From positions 246,744 to 310,743 of the forward strand of contig NZ_LMJW01000004.1 of NCBI RefSeq assembly GCF_001429505.1: a stretch of 64,000 nt of DNA, given 5' to 3'. Source of the stretch: Allobosea sp. Root483D1 (GTDB taxonomy: Bacteria > Pseudomonadota > Alphaproteobacteria > Rhizobiales > Beijerinckiaceae). The position numbers were made by a program, and so were the translations under genes. Position 1 is the first letter of the stretch. Each line of letters starts with the position of its first letter. Positions 45,299-53,838 of this stretch are shown here, one piece after another. Under the pieces are notes generated by a model. The model saw nothing but the letters and a program-made list of their open reading frames with translations, did no database searches and was not told the origin of the DNA.

Positions 45299-45742
45299 TC
45301 AGGTGGTCGCGATGATGTGCAGCGCGTCGGCGCCGGATTTGACGGCGTCGGGCTTCAGTCGCCTGTCGAAGGTCGCGAGCTTGCCCCCATGCTTGACGGC
45401 AAGGGCTAAGAGGTAGGTGTCGGTCACGTGCCGCGAACTCAGTATAGCATCGAGGTCGACGCGGTCCATGTCGAGCAGGCTGAGATCGTCGGCCCAGAAT
45501 GTGTATCCGGGAGCTCGGCGCAGTTCGCGCAGTACTTTGGCGACGCGGCCGGGAAAACCGGCGCTGTCGGGAAGCGGGTAGGCCGAGTGGCTCAGTATGC
45601 GGATTACGCCATTCTCGACGATGGGGCAGGTCGCCCAACCATCTTGCGCGATCTGGGTGAGCCAGCCATGTGCCGCGGCATGGTTCACATGACTCGGATC
45701 GATCAACGCGATCAGCACGTTGACGTCGAGCAGGAAGGTCAC
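45299..45742 (-). CDS. vapC: VapC-type PIN-domain toxin
   Basis: A 147-residue PIN-domain ribonuclease. Acidic catalytic residues are visible at the start (LLDVNVLIALID), in the middle (CPIVENGVIRIL) and near the end (HVTDTYLLALAVKH, KLATFDRRL). Its start overlaps the antitoxin stop by four bases. It converges on cobO, with only five bases between the stops. The pair lies inside the cobalamin cluster but has no functional link to it that I can see. Confidence 0.88.
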   Translation of the reverse strand: MTFLLDVNVLIALIDPSHVNHAAAHGWLTQIAQDGWATCPIVENGVIRILSHSAYPLPDSAGFPGRVAKVLRELRRAPGYTFWADDLSLLDMDRVDLDAILSSRHVTDTYLLALAVKHGGKLATFDRRLKPDAVKSGADALHIIATT

Positions 45743-45963
45743 GGCTCTTCGTCGCGGAGCGCGTTGACGAGTTCCATGGTGACGCGAACGCCGGGCCGCT
45801 CGGGCAGCAACGGTATGCCGTTGCGATAGACGATCTGCTGCTCCGCTGGCAGCGACCTGCGCGCCAGTTCCGAGATCACCTCTCCGACCGGGCGATCTTG
45901 CTCGCGCGCCAGCTTTTCCGCGGCGCGGACGACGTCGTCATCGATCGTGACATGCGTTCCCAT
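45739..45963 (-). CDS. vapB: VapB-type antitoxin
   Basis: A 74-residue protein with an N-terminal ribbon-helix-helix (THVTIDDDVVRAAEKLAREQ, GEVISELARRSL) and a C-terminal tail that would wrap the toxin. The start is the ATG giving MGTHVTIDDD; a TTG ten codons upstream is also in frame. It should neutralise VapC and autorepress the pair; a dyad lies 53 bases upstream. Confidence 0.83.
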   Translation of the reverse strand: MGTHVTIDDDVVRAAEKLAREQDRPVGEVISELARRSLPAEQQIVYRNGIPLLPERPGVRVTMELVNALRDEEP

Positions 45964-46015
45964 GGCGGCGATCCGTCTGTTCCCGATCCGCAATGTAGCT
46001 CTTTTTGTGATGAGA

Positions 46016-46033
46016 GTAACCGATAACGGTTAC
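46016..46033. promoter_or_regulatory. Inverted repeat between vapB and cobD
   Basis: GTAACCG-ATAA-CGGTTAC, a perfect seven-base dyad overlapping the cobD stop codon, 53 bases upstream of vapB. It could be the VapB operator or a short terminator for cobD. Confidence 0.45.
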
Positions 46034-47016
46034 GCGCTGACCATGACGGCGACAGTCGCCCCCAATGCCGCCAACCCCCAGAGCAGCAGGCAGGCGCGGC
46101 GATAGAGGCCAAGCGCCCGCCGGATATCCGCCGCGGTTGCCTCCGCCCGGCCATCGCCCATCCAGCCATCCTCTACCCTGGCCGCTCCATAGACACGCGG
46201 CCCGGCAAGGCGGAGCCCGAGCGCACCCGCCGTCGCCGCCTCCGGCCAGCCGGCATTGGGTGAGCGGTGGCGCCCGGCGTCGCGACGCACAGCCCGGCAG
46301 GCCGCGCCGGCATCGGCATTTCGATCGAGCGCCGCCGCAGCAATGAGCAGCAGCGCCGTAAAGCGCGAAGCCGGCAGGTTGACGAGGTCGTCGAGCCGCG
46401 CCGCGGCCCAGCCGAAGGCGAGATGGCGCGGGTTCTTGTGGCCGATCATCGAATCGGCGGTGTTGATCGCCTTGTAGAGCGCGCCGCCCGGCAGGCCGCC
46501 GACACCGAGCCAGAAGGCCGGCGCGACGATCCCGTCGGAAAAATTCTCGGCCAGGCTCTCGATCGCGGCGCGTGCCACGCCGGCCTCGTCGAGGCTCTCC
46601 GGATCGCGGCCGACGATCATCGAAACCGCCTTGCGTCCCCCAGTGAGCCCACCCTGTTCCAGTCCTTCGGCGACGCGGGCGACGTGCTCATGGAGGCTGC
46701 GCTGCGCCAGCAGGGTCGAGGCCAACATTGCCAGCGGCAGCAGGGCGAACGGCCCGGTGAGACGGCAGAGCGCAACGAGGGCCAGTGCGGCGGCCAGCGT
46801 CACGCCGAGCAAGAGCAGCAAGGCGGCGATTCCGGCCAGCCGCCGCATCGCGAAGCTCGCAGTCTCGCGGTTGAGGCTGCGGTCGAGCCAGGCGATCAGC
46901 GCGCCGATCCAGGTGACGGGATGGCCGATCCATGCGAACAGGCGCGCCGGATAGCCGATCGCCACCTCGATCAGGAGGGCGGCGAGGAGAAGCGGCAGAC
47001 TTTCGGAGAGCGACAT
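46030..47016 (-). CDS. cobD: Adenosylcobinamide-phosphate synthase (CbiB/CobD)
   Basis: Integral membrane enzyme attaching aminopropanol phosphate to adenosylcobyric acid, 328 residues from MSLSESLPLLL. The family blocks are IGYPARLFAWIGHPVTWIGA, AVSMIVGRDPESLDEAGVAR, AAIESLAENFSDGIVAPAFW and KAINTADSMIGHKNPRHLAFG. The ATG overlaps the cobC ATG on the opposite strand by two bases. Confidence 0.95.
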   Translation of the reverse strand: MSLSESLPLLLAALLIEVAIGYPARLFAWIGHPVTWIGALIAWLDRSLNRETASFAMRRLAGIAALLLLLGVTLAAALALVALCRLTGPFALLPLAMLASTLLAQRSLHEHVARVAEGLEQGGLTGGRKAVSMIVGRDPESLDEAGVARAAIESLAENFSDGIVAPAFWLGVGGLPGGALYKAINTADSMIGHKNPRHLAFGWAAARLDDLVNLPASRFTALLLIAAAALDRNADAGAACRAVRRDAGRHRSPNAGWPEAATAGALGLRLAGPRVYGAARVEDGWMGDGRAEATAADIRRALGLYRRACLLLWGLAALGATVAVMVSA

Positions 47017-48019
47017 GGCGGCCGGGGAGACGAAGGAGACGATCTGGCATGGCGGCGATCTCGCCACGGCCAAGGCGCTGTTTCCACAGGCGCCAAAACC
47101 CTGGATCGATCTCTCGACCGGTATCAACCCGCTCCCCTATCCGCTTCCGGAGCTGCCGTTAAGCCTGTGGCAGCACCTGCCAGGGAAAATCGAGGAGGCG
47201 GCGCTGCTCGCGGCGGCCCGCAAAGCCTATCGCATTCAACCGGAAAGCGGCGTGATGGCGGCGCCCGGCACGCAGATCCTGATCGAATTGCTGCCGCGCC
47301 TCGTGCCGGCCGCGAAGGTTGCCGTGCTCGGGCCGACCTATGGCGAGCACGCACCGGCCTGGCGCAAGACGGGCGCGACGGTGCGCGAGATCACCGACCT
47401 TGCCGAGATCGGCGACGCCAACGTCGTGGTGCTGGTCAATCCGAACAATCCGGACGGGCGCATCGTCGCGCAGCAGATCCTGGTCGCGCTGGCCGGGGTG
47501 CTCGCGACGCGAGGCGGCCTGCTGGTCCTCGACGAAGCCTTCGCCGATTTCGCGCCTGAGATGAGCCTGCTGCCGATCTTGCCGGAAGGGGCCCTCGTCC
47601 TGCGTTCCTTCGGCAAGGCCTATGGGCTGGCTGGCCTGAGGCTCGGCTTCGCGGTCGGCGAAACGCGGTTTACCGATGCCCTCCAGGCGATGCTCGGTCC
47701 GTGGGCTGTGGCGGGGCCGGCGCTGCATGTCGGGGCTGCCGCGCTCGGCGATGGGGATTGGCTGTCGGCAGCGGGCGAGGCGCGCGGGGCTGACAGCAAG
47801 CGGCTCGATGCGCTCCTTAGCCGCCATGGCCGCGTCGTCGGCGGAACCGTGCTCTATCGCTTGCTCGAAACATCGCAGGCGCCCGCTCTGTTCGCGCGGC
47901 TCGGCCGAGCCGGGATCTATGTCCGCCGCTTCCAGCACGATCCGGCCCGCTTGCGCTTTGGCTTGCCGGGCGACGCGGCCGCGTGGACCCGGCTGGCGGA
48001 TGCGCTCGCAGCGGCCTGA
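47015..48019 (+). CDS. cobC: L-threonine-O-3-phosphate decarboxylase
   Basis: PLP enzyme (aminotransferase class I/II fold) making (R)-1-amino-2-propanol phosphate for the corrin side chain, 334 residues. IDLSTGINPLPYPLPELPLS, VLVNPNNPDGRIV, VLDEAFADFAPEMS and the PLP lysine in RSFGKAYGLAGLRLGFAVG are visible. Nomenclature follows the Pseudomonas/Rhizobium cobC. It is divergent from cobD with overlapping start codons. Confidence 0.92.
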   Translation: MAAGETKETIWHGGDLATAKALFPQAPKPWIDLSTGINPLPYPLPELPLSLWQHLPGKIEEAALLAAARKAYRIQPESGVMAAPGTQILIELLPRLVPAAKVAVLGPTYGEHAPAWRKTGATVREITDLAEIGDANVVVLVNPNNPDGRIVAQQILVALAGVLATRGGLLVLDEAFADFAPEMSLLPILPEGALVLRSFGKAYGLAGLRLGFAVGETRFTDALQAMLGPWAVAGPALHVGAAALGDGDWLSAAGEARGADSKRLDALLSRHGRVVGGTVLYRLLETSQAPALFARLGRAGIYVRRFQHDPARLRFGLPGDAAAWTRLADALAAA

Positions 48020-48123
48020 GTTCCGCTGCGCGGCCATCGCAGCAGGCGCATGCGGGCGAGAGCGGGACGAAGCCACGCACCCACGCTATCGTCAGGTGAT
48101 TCCAGCGATCGGAGACAAGACGC

Positions 48124-49095
48124 ATGCAGCCCTGGCCGAAGCAGTCCGCCCTCACCATCGGCTTCGCCCATGCGGCCTATCAGCTGCGCGACGAGTATCT
48201 CGCCCGCAACGGCGCGGCGACGAGCTTCGAGGTCCGAACAGTCGATGATCTCAAGGCCCGCGCCCATGAGGCCGATGTGCTGGTCGTCTCTGGCCTCTGG
48301 CGCAACGACATGCTGGAGGGCTTGAGCAAGCTGCGCTTCATCCAGTCGGTCAGCGCCGGCACCGACCAGTTCGACAAGCAAAAGCTGGCTGCTTCCGGCA
48401 TCCGGCTCGCCAGCGCCCAGGGCGGCAATGAGCGCGCCGTCGCCGAGCACGCGATCTCGCTGATCCTGGCGTTGGCGCGCCAGCTTCATCTCGCCCGCGA
48501 CAATCAGGCGAAGGCCTCCTGGCGGCCGATGATCAGCGACCGCTCCCGCCGCGAGGACGAGCTCGGCGGCCGCACCCTCGTCATCGTCGGGCTCGGCCGC
48601 ATCGGCTTGCGCCTAGCGGCGATCGCCTCTGCCTTCGGCATGCGCGTCATCGGCGTACGCCGCCGGTCGGGCTCGGAGCCGAATGTCGAGCGGATCGTGC
48701 CGCCGGCGGAGTTGCACGCTGCGCTCGCGCAGGCCGATTTCGTCGCCTTGACCTGCCCGCTGACGCCGGAGACGGAGGGGCTGATCGACGCCGCCGCGCT
48801 CGCCGCGATGAAGCCGTCCGCCTACCTGATCAATGTCGCGCGGGGCCGCGTCGTCGACGAGCCGGCGATGATCGCCGCGCTCGATGCCGGTCGCATCGCC
48901 GGCGCCGGCATCGACTGCGTCTACGAGGAGCCTTTGCCGGCAGGCTCGCCGCTCTGGGGAATGCCGCAGGTGCTGCTGACGCCGCACAGCGCGGGCGAGA
49001 CCCGCGCCTATGAGAGCAATGTCGTCGACATCCTGCTCGACAATCTCGGCCGGCTCGAGCGCGGCGAGGCCGCATTGCTCAATCAGATCGTCTGA
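48124..49095 (+). CDS. D-2-hydroxyacid dehydrogenase (NAD-dependent)
   Basis: A 323-residue cytoplasmic oxidoreductase. The NAD-binding motif LVIVGLGRIGLRLAAIASAF, the catalytic arginine in INVARGRVVDEPAMIAAL, the glutamate in GAGIDCVYEEPLP and the histidine in LLTPHSAGETRAY are all present. The substrate (glyoxylate, phosphoglycerate-like or another 2-oxoacid) is not determined. It stands alone after cobC with its own terminator. Confidence 0.9.
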   Translation: MQPWPKQSALTIGFAHAAYQLRDEYLARNGAATSFEVRTVDDLKARAHEADVLVVSGLWRNDMLEGLSKLRFIQSVSAGTDQFDKQKLAASGIRLASAQGGNERAVAEHAISLILALARQLHLARDNQAKASWRPMISDRSRREDELGGRTLVIVGLGRIGLRLAAIASAFGMRVIGVRRRSGSEPNVERIVPPAELHAALAQADFVALTCPLTPETEGLIDAAALAAMKPSAYLINVARGRVVDEPAMIAALDAGRIAGAGIDCVYEEPLPAGSPLWGMPQVLLTPHSAGETRAYESNVVDILLDNLGRLERGEAALLNQIV

Positions 49096-49160
49096 GCAAT
49101 TCCAGCAAAGTGCGGAGCGGTTTCGCCTCCGCAATTACCCGAAACCAATGCAGATAGAGC
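49094..49160. repeat. RIME-like repeat fragment
   Basis: GAGCAATTCCAGCAAAGTGC followed by GGAGCGGTTTCGCCTCCGCAATT and, shortly after, ATAGAGC, a pattern of the recurrent RIME-type intergenic repeats of Rhizobiales. It overlaps the stop of the dehydrogenase gene. Confidence 0.55.
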
Positions 49161-49195
49161 CGCCCCGGCGGAGCTGTGCTCGCCGGGGCGGCTCT
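49156..49195. terminator. Strong bidirectional terminator
   Basis: AGAGCCGCCCCGGCG and its exact complement (15-base stem) with a ten-base loop, between convergent genes ending at 49095 and 49212. Confidence 0.85.
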
Positions 49196-49211
49196 GAATC
49201 AATCCCAGGCT

Positions 49212-50165
49212 TTACCAGCGCGGGCGCGGTCCGTAGCTGCCGTCGCAGCCGACGAGCGGGCCGCCCGGATAGTAGTCGTCGATGACGATGTCCGGCATCT
49301 GGCAGCCACCGCGATTGACGCTGCGGCTGATGCGGCGGCGCTGCTGGCCGTAGTCGTCGGGATCGGCCCAGACGGTGCGGCCGTCATAGCGCGGCTCCGC
49401 CGGGCGATCGAGCGCTGGCCTCTGGGCCACCACGCGCGGTGCCTGGGCGCGCTGCGGCGCCTTTTCGGTGGCCTGCTGGCGCACCGGCGGCACGGGCGCG
49501 GCGGCGACATCGGTGGTGTCCTTGCCGGCGACCTGCGAGGCCGGGACGACCACGTCCTCGGCGCTGGCGCGCACCAGCTTCTGGACGCCGGTGTCGAGGA
49601 CGAGCGTGCGGAAGGGGACATCGCCGCAGCCGCCGCAGCGGGCCGGGTCGAGCGGGACGAGGTCGACACGCGCCTTGCCGTCGTCATTGGCCTGGCCCTC
49701 GCCGGTCGCGCGGGCGGCGATCGCCACCTTGGCGGCGTCCTCGAGCTGCATTTCGATCAGCTGGGTGCGGAGCGCGCGGGCGCGGCGGTAATTGACCACC
49801 TCGTCGCCGCCCGAGACCAGGATGACGAAGGGCGCGCCTTTCGGGGCGTTGCCGCGGAAGACGTCGCGCAGCTGGGTGATGGCGCGGCGCGCCTCGGAGG
49901 TGACCTCCCAGCTGCCGGGCGCGAAGGCGATCTGGCGCGTCGTCATGATCTCGCGAGCCGCCTGGGCGACGCCGAGCGAAACCGTACGCGAGGAGAACTC
50001 CAGCTTCAGCGACTGCGGCCGCTCTGCGACCTTCGGTGCATCCGGGTTACCACCGTCGGTCTGGGCAAAGCCGGTGCCGGCCGAGACGATGACGGCGACT
50101 GCGGCGACGGCGATGCGCAAGCGGCTGGCGCGCTGGCGGACGGTCTGGTCGAGCTGGAAGCCCAT
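49212..50165 (-). CDS. Secreted protein with a degenerate OmpA-like region
   Basis: A 317-residue product from MGFQLDQTVRQR (GAGGAGACC upstream), with an N-terminal hydrophobic signal or anchor (RIAVAAVAVIVSAGTGFAQ). IAFAPGSWEVTSEARRAITQL and NYRRARALRTQLIEMQLEDA mirror the layout of an OmpA C-terminal domain but lack its core motif. The C-terminal part is Pro/Ala/Gln-rich, ending in an Asp/Tyr/Gly-rich, cysteine-containing segment. It is divergent from an OmpA-like gene; I infer that it belongs to the same envelope locus. Confidence 0.65.
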   Translation of the reverse strand: MGFQLDQTVRQRASRLRIAVAAVAVIVSAGTGFAQTDGGNPDAPKVAERPQSLKLEFSSRTVSLGVAQAAREIMTTRQIAFAPGSWEVTSEARRAITQLRDVFRGNAPKGAPFVILVSGGDEVVNYRRARALRTQLIEMQLEDAAKVAIAARATGEGQANDDGKARVDLVPLDPARCGGCGDVPFRTLVLDTGVQKLVRASAEDVVVPASQVAGKDTTDVAAAPVPPVRQQATEKAPQRAQAPRVVAQRPALDRPAEPRYDGRTVWADPDDYGQQRRRISRSVNRGGCQMPDIVIDDYYPGGPLVGCDGSYGPRPRW

Positions 50166-50318
50166 GGCGGGTCTCCTCATGAACGGGTGTGCACTGGGCA
50201 CGTTGCCCTGCCCTTGGCGACCCCTGAGCCGGTTTCGCGAATGCCTGCGCAACGGCGGTGCGTGGATGTCGAACGCGCGCGCGTGGGGAGGCCACATTCA
50301 TTCACTGTTCAGGAAAAA

Positions 50319-50444
50319 ATGCGGCTCGACGCGAAAATCCGGCAAACAGTGGCAAAGCTCGGGCAACGCCATTGCTGCGACCCGCTTTCACCCGACCGGG
50401 ACGTCGCATTGTCGAGGCTACTGGACTATGCGAAGAGAGGGTAA
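50319..50444 (+). CDS. Possible small protein upstream of the OmpA-like gene
   Basis: A 41-codon frame, MRLDAKIRQTVAKLGQRHCC through DYAKRG, with AGGA at good spacing before its ATG. It ends 15 bases before the next gene. Composition and length suggest a real small protein or leader; no family is recognised. Confidence 0.35.
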   Translation: MRLDAKIRQTVAKLGQRHCCDPLSPDRDVALSRLLDYAKRG

Positions 50445-50459
50445 ACAGGGGGTCTGGCT

Positions 50460-51095
50460 ATGAAGAACGCAGATGAGCGCAAGGACAACAGCGAGCTTCC
50501 GCAGATGATGTCCCGCCGTGCGCTCGGCGGATTCATCTTTTCGCTGCCGCTGCTCAGTGCCGTTCCTGCATTGGCGCAGACCGATCAGGGCGCGACCAAC
50601 ATCCTGCGTTCGCTGGCGCCGCATGATCGGGTGCCGGGTCGCTCAGGTGGTGGCGCAAGTGGTGGCGGCAGGGTCGTGGTCCGCCGCGTCGCGCCGGTGC
50701 CGCGCCGGGTTCATCCCCGCGGCTACGGCCAGGACGTGGTGATCGATCTGACCCGCCGCGTCGAGGTCACCGTTTTCTTCGACAATGACTCGGCGTCACT
50801 GCGCCGCGGCGCGGAAGCCACGCTGATGCGGCTTGCCTTGGCGTTGCGCGATCCGATCCTGCTCGACCAGCGCTTTCTGATTGCCGGCCACACCAGCGCC
50901 GAGGGCGGCTACGACTACAATGTCGAGCTCTCGCAGGAGCGGGCCGCCGCGGTGCGTGACTGGCTGGTCTCCTATGGTGAGATCGGTCCGAGCCGCCTTG
51001 TCGCCCACGGCTTCGGCCCTGACATGCTGCGCAGTCCGCGCAGCCCTTATTCGCCTGTCAATCGCCGCGTTGAAGTCATCGCCATCACCGGCTGA
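50460..51095 (+). CDS. OmpA-family protein with altered peptidoglycan-binding loop
   Basis: A 211-residue exported protein. The N-terminus MMSRRALGGFIFSLPLLSAV ... PALAQT looks like a signal peptide (with a twin-Arg-free SRR start). A Gly/Ser linker leads into an OmpA C-terminal domain: VEVTVFFDNDSASLRRGAEA, LSQERAAAVRDWL and NRRVEVIAI. The loop that normally reads GHTD is GHTS here, so the Asp that contacts diaminopimelate is missing while its Arg partner (QERA) remains. It starts a plus-strand run with the next two secreted or soluble genes. Confidence 0.85.
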   Translation: MKNADERKDNSELPQMMSRRALGGFIFSLPLLSAVPALAQTDQGATNILRSLAPHDRVPGRSGGGASGGGRVVVRRVAPVPRRVHPRGYGQDVVIDLTRRVEVTVFFDNDSASLRRGAEATLMRLALALRDPILLDQRFLIAGHTSAEGGYDYNVELSQERAAAVRDWLVSYGEIGPSRLVAHGFGPDMLRSPRSPYSPVNRRVEVIAITG

Positions 51096-51143
51096 GTTTC
51101 TACCGTCTTCCCGAAACAACCATTTGCCTCAGGGGGCACTGTC

Positions 51144-52094
51144 ATGGCCTTGTTCAAGCGTCTCATGCTCGGCTTCGCGCTGCTGCTGTCCTTCGCAGCC
51201 GTCGCCCAGGCTCAATCGCCGAATTCCCGCATCAACCTCCTGGTGATGTCGGATGACGCCGATCCGGATACGGTTCCGCGCAACAACCGCATCTTCAACC
51301 GGGTCCAGCTCCAGCTCTCGGAGTACCTCAACACTCGCGGTTTCCAGGTCTATGACGAGACCAGCCTGGCGCTCGGCATCACCCAGACCGCCCGGGTCCG
51401 TCGCCGCGACGCCGAGCTGATCGAGATCGCCCGTGCCGTTTCGACCCCGGTCGACGCCATGGTCGTCTACCAGATCTACGCCTCGGCCCGCCGCGCCGTC
51501 GCAGCCGACATCCGCTTCCCCGAGATCCGCATTGCCGGCCGCGTGCTCAATGTCCGCTCGGGCCAGTTCATCGCCTCCTTCGAGGTCGGCGGCTTCCAGC
51601 TGCCCGCTTTGCCGAATCCCTGCAGCGCCGAGTGCCTGCTCGAGACCGTCGGCACCCACTCCCGCGTTCTTGCCGCCGATCTCGGCGCCGCGATCGCCCA
51701 GAAGCTCGAAGGCTTTGCCCGCCCGAGCGGCGGTGCGGCTGCGGTCGGCAAGGACGGCATCGTGCTTGGCGGTGGCGCTGGCGGCGGTGCGGCTCCGGTC
51801 GCGGCTGGTGGCGACGGCTGCAACAGCCTGCCGACCGACTACGTGATCCAGCTGCGCGATTTCACCGCCACGGAAGTCGATCGGGTCGAGAGCGAGTTCG
51901 TCCGCTGGGGCTGCTACCGCGCCCATCGCGCCACGCAGATGACCTCGACCTCGGCCGATTTCTTCTACTCGACCTCGGCCGACTCGGCTCGGCTGACCCG
52001 CAATTTCCGCCTGATGCTGGAACTGGTCGGTCTGAACGGTCAGGTCACCTTCTCCGGCAACCGTCTGGTGGTCAGCAAGGTCGCCACCCGCTGA
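51144..52094 (+). CDS. Secreted protein, loosely CsgG-like, function unknown
   Basis: A 316-residue product with signal peptide MALFKRLMLGFALLLSFAAV ... AQAQ and no lipobox. The region RVQLQLSEYLNTRGFQVYDE, AMVVYQIYASARR and RIAGRVLNVRSGQFIASFEV has the alternating alpha/beta look of CsgG- or LptE-like outer-membrane assembly proteins, a fold impression only. A glycine-rich linker (about 195-225) leads to a C-terminal domain with two cysteines (GCNSLPTDYVIQL, WGCYRAHRA). It lies 48 bases after the OmpA-like gene. Confidence 0.65.
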   Translation: MALFKRLMLGFALLLSFAAVAQAQSPNSRINLLVMSDDADPDTVPRNNRIFNRVQLQLSEYLNTRGFQVYDETSLALGITQTARVRRRDAELIEIARAVSTPVDAMVVYQIYASARRAVAADIRFPEIRIAGRVLNVRSGQFIASFEVGGFQLPALPNPCSAECLLETVGTHSRVLAADLGAAIAQKLEGFARPSGGAAAVGKDGIVLGGGAGGGAAPVAAGGDGCNSLPTDYVIQLRDFTATEVDRVESEFVRWGCYRAHRATQMTSTSADFFYSTSADSARLTRNFRLMLELVGLNGQVTFSGNRLVVSKVATR

Positions 52095-52145
52095 TTGAAA
52101 AGGGCGTCCGGGTAACCATAAATCCCGGCCCTCCCATACGAAAAT

Positions 52146-52173
52146 GCCGCCCGGTCGACATCGACCGGGCGGC
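52146..52173 (+). terminator. Rho-independent terminator
   Basis: GCCGCCCGGTCGA and its exact complement (13-base arms, two-base centre) followed by TTGTTACTTTAATT, after the secreted-protein gene. Confidence 0.85.
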
Positions 52174-52278
52174 TTGTTACTTTAATTGTGGCAGCAATAT
52201 GCGCCGGTCTGGCACGAGCGGAATGGGCAGGGTTCCGTTCGTAGCAGCCGACCGGTGTCGGATGCGGATATTTGAGAC

Positions 52279-53838
52279 ATGGATTGGGGCATTGACCCGG
52301 CACGGGTCGCGGAGATCAGCACGATCGCGTCTTCGCGCCGGTTCTCTGCGCGGGACACAGAGAAGTTCGTTCTCGCGATCACGGGTGGCGGCTCGGAGAA
52401 TGCCGACCTGCCACTCTGGGACATGCTGCAGGTGCTGTTCTCGCTCGGCGCGCTGACCGCGGGCCCGCGCATGCCGGCCCGGGACGCCGCCATCGGCTGC
52501 ATGCTCGACGAGAGCGGCATCCTGCTGCGGCCACTGCGCCAGGAGGGGCCGGTCCGCACCACATTCGCCGGGGCCACCATCGAGGCGTCGGCGACCGAGA
52601 TCGTCCTGTCCTATGGCGGCAAGGAGGAGGCGAAGAGCCGCTCCTTCTCCTGGAGCCGGATCAGACGTGCGCTCGGCCTCGCCGACTTCCTCTTCGCGGC
52701 CGAGGCCGATGAGCGCTCCGAGGGCGGCCTTGCGGCCTTGCGCACTGCGCTCGATGCCGTCTTCGCCCTGTCGGCCTTCGACGAGGACGGGCTGAAGCGG
52801 GCGGTCCAGGAGCCGGCGCGCTTCATGCGAGCCTGGCGCCGGCGCCATCTGCCGCTGCTGGCCTTCGCCGACCTGATCCGCCAGCGCGAGGCTTTCCTCA
52901 ACGCGTCCGGCCGACGCGAGCGCCAGCGCGAGTTCGATCCGGACGATCTCGTCTCGCTCTGGAGCTTCGCCCTGCTGCATGGCGAGACCTGGAGCTTCGC
53001 CCGCTTTGCCGAGCGCTTCAGCGCGCTCATGCGCGAGGAGCGCTCCAGCGTCGGCCGCCGCGATTTCATCGCCCCGGCCTCGATGGACACGCTGATGGCG
53101 CGTCAGCCCTCGGAGAATCCGGAGGAGGCGCTGATCGCCTGGCTCGATTATCAAACGATCCTCGGCGAGCTCGAGCCGGAGGATCCCGAGGAAGAGGACG
53201 ACGAGCCGGAAGAGGAGGACGAGGACGGCATCGTGCGCGAGCGCGTCTACGCCGCGCTGATGCGCCTGCCTGCCGAGCCGAAATTCCTCAACAAGGAGGA
53301 GCGTGAAGCGATCGGCCGGGCACTCGCCATCCTGCCGCTCGCCCATGAGCAGCCGCTGACGCTGGTGCGCTCGCGCGCCGTCGCGCCTTGGGAGAACCGG
53401 CTGGTCGAGGCGAGCCGCCGCATCGCCGGCTCCAATCGCGGCCAGGTCGACCAGAGCCCGGAGGCGTTCGACTATGCCGGTATCGGCGCGGCGCTTGCCG
53501 CGCTGGGCAAGCGGCTCGACGAATTGCTGCTGATCGGCAACGCGCTCGAGGCGATCGAGGGCCCGCAGAGCGAGGCTGCAACGGCCGAGGGGCAGAAGCT
53601 GTTGCGGCGTTGGCGCCATGACCGCGCCAGTTTCCGCATCGACGATGCGAAACTGATGCTGATCTTCGCAAGGCATGGGGGAGCACTGAGAACGGTCGCA
53701 GCAGCCCTGCACCGGATCAACAGGCAACAGAAGCGCTTTGGCGAAACGACGGACCTGGTAGCCCAGGCCGCCAGCGACGAGGCGCGGTTCACCGACGTCT
53801 TTTCGCAGCGTTATCAAGGGCGATCGAAACGGCCATGA
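52279..53838 (+). CDS. Soluble protein of unknown function with acidic linker
   Basis: A 519-residue, mostly alpha-helical product with no signal peptide or membrane segment. A strongly acidic stretch (about residues 294-315, EPEDPEEEDDEPEEEDED) separates two halves. I do not recognise either half. The start at 52279 lacks a strong ribosome site. The stop overlaps the next gene (ATGA), so the two products probably act together in the cytoplasm. The flanking envelope and SEDS-PBP genes suggest a component of the same locus. Confidence 0.7.
   Translation: MDWGIDPARVAEISTIASSRRFSARDTEKFVLAITGGGSENADLPLWDMLQVLFSLGALTAGPRMPARDAAIGCMLDESGILLRPLRQEGPVRTTFAGATIEASATEIVLSYGGKEEAKSRSFSWSRIRRALGLADFLFAAEADERSEGGLAALRTALDAVFALSAFDEDGLKRAVQEPARFMRAWRRRHLPLLAFADLIRQREAFLNASGRRERQREFDPDDLVSLWSFALLHGETWSFARFAERFSALMREERSSVGRRDFIAPASMDTLMARQPSENPEEALIAWLDYQTILGELEPEDPEEEDDEPEEEDEDGIVRERVYAALMRLPAEPKFLNKEEREAIGRALAILPLAHEQPLTLVRSRAVAPWENRLVEASRRIAGSNRGQVDQSPEAFDYAGIGAALAALGKRLDELLLIGNALEAIEGPQSEAATAEGQKLLRRWRHDRASFRIDDAKLMLIFARHGGALRTVAAALHRINRQQKRFGETTDLVAQAASDEARFTDVFSQRYQGRSKRP

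Noticed and set aside
29158..48019. Cobalamin cluster as a recently acquired island
   Set aside because: GC content and codon use look like the rest of the window and no integrase, tRNA boundary or insertion sequence was seen; only vapBC looks like a possible insertion.
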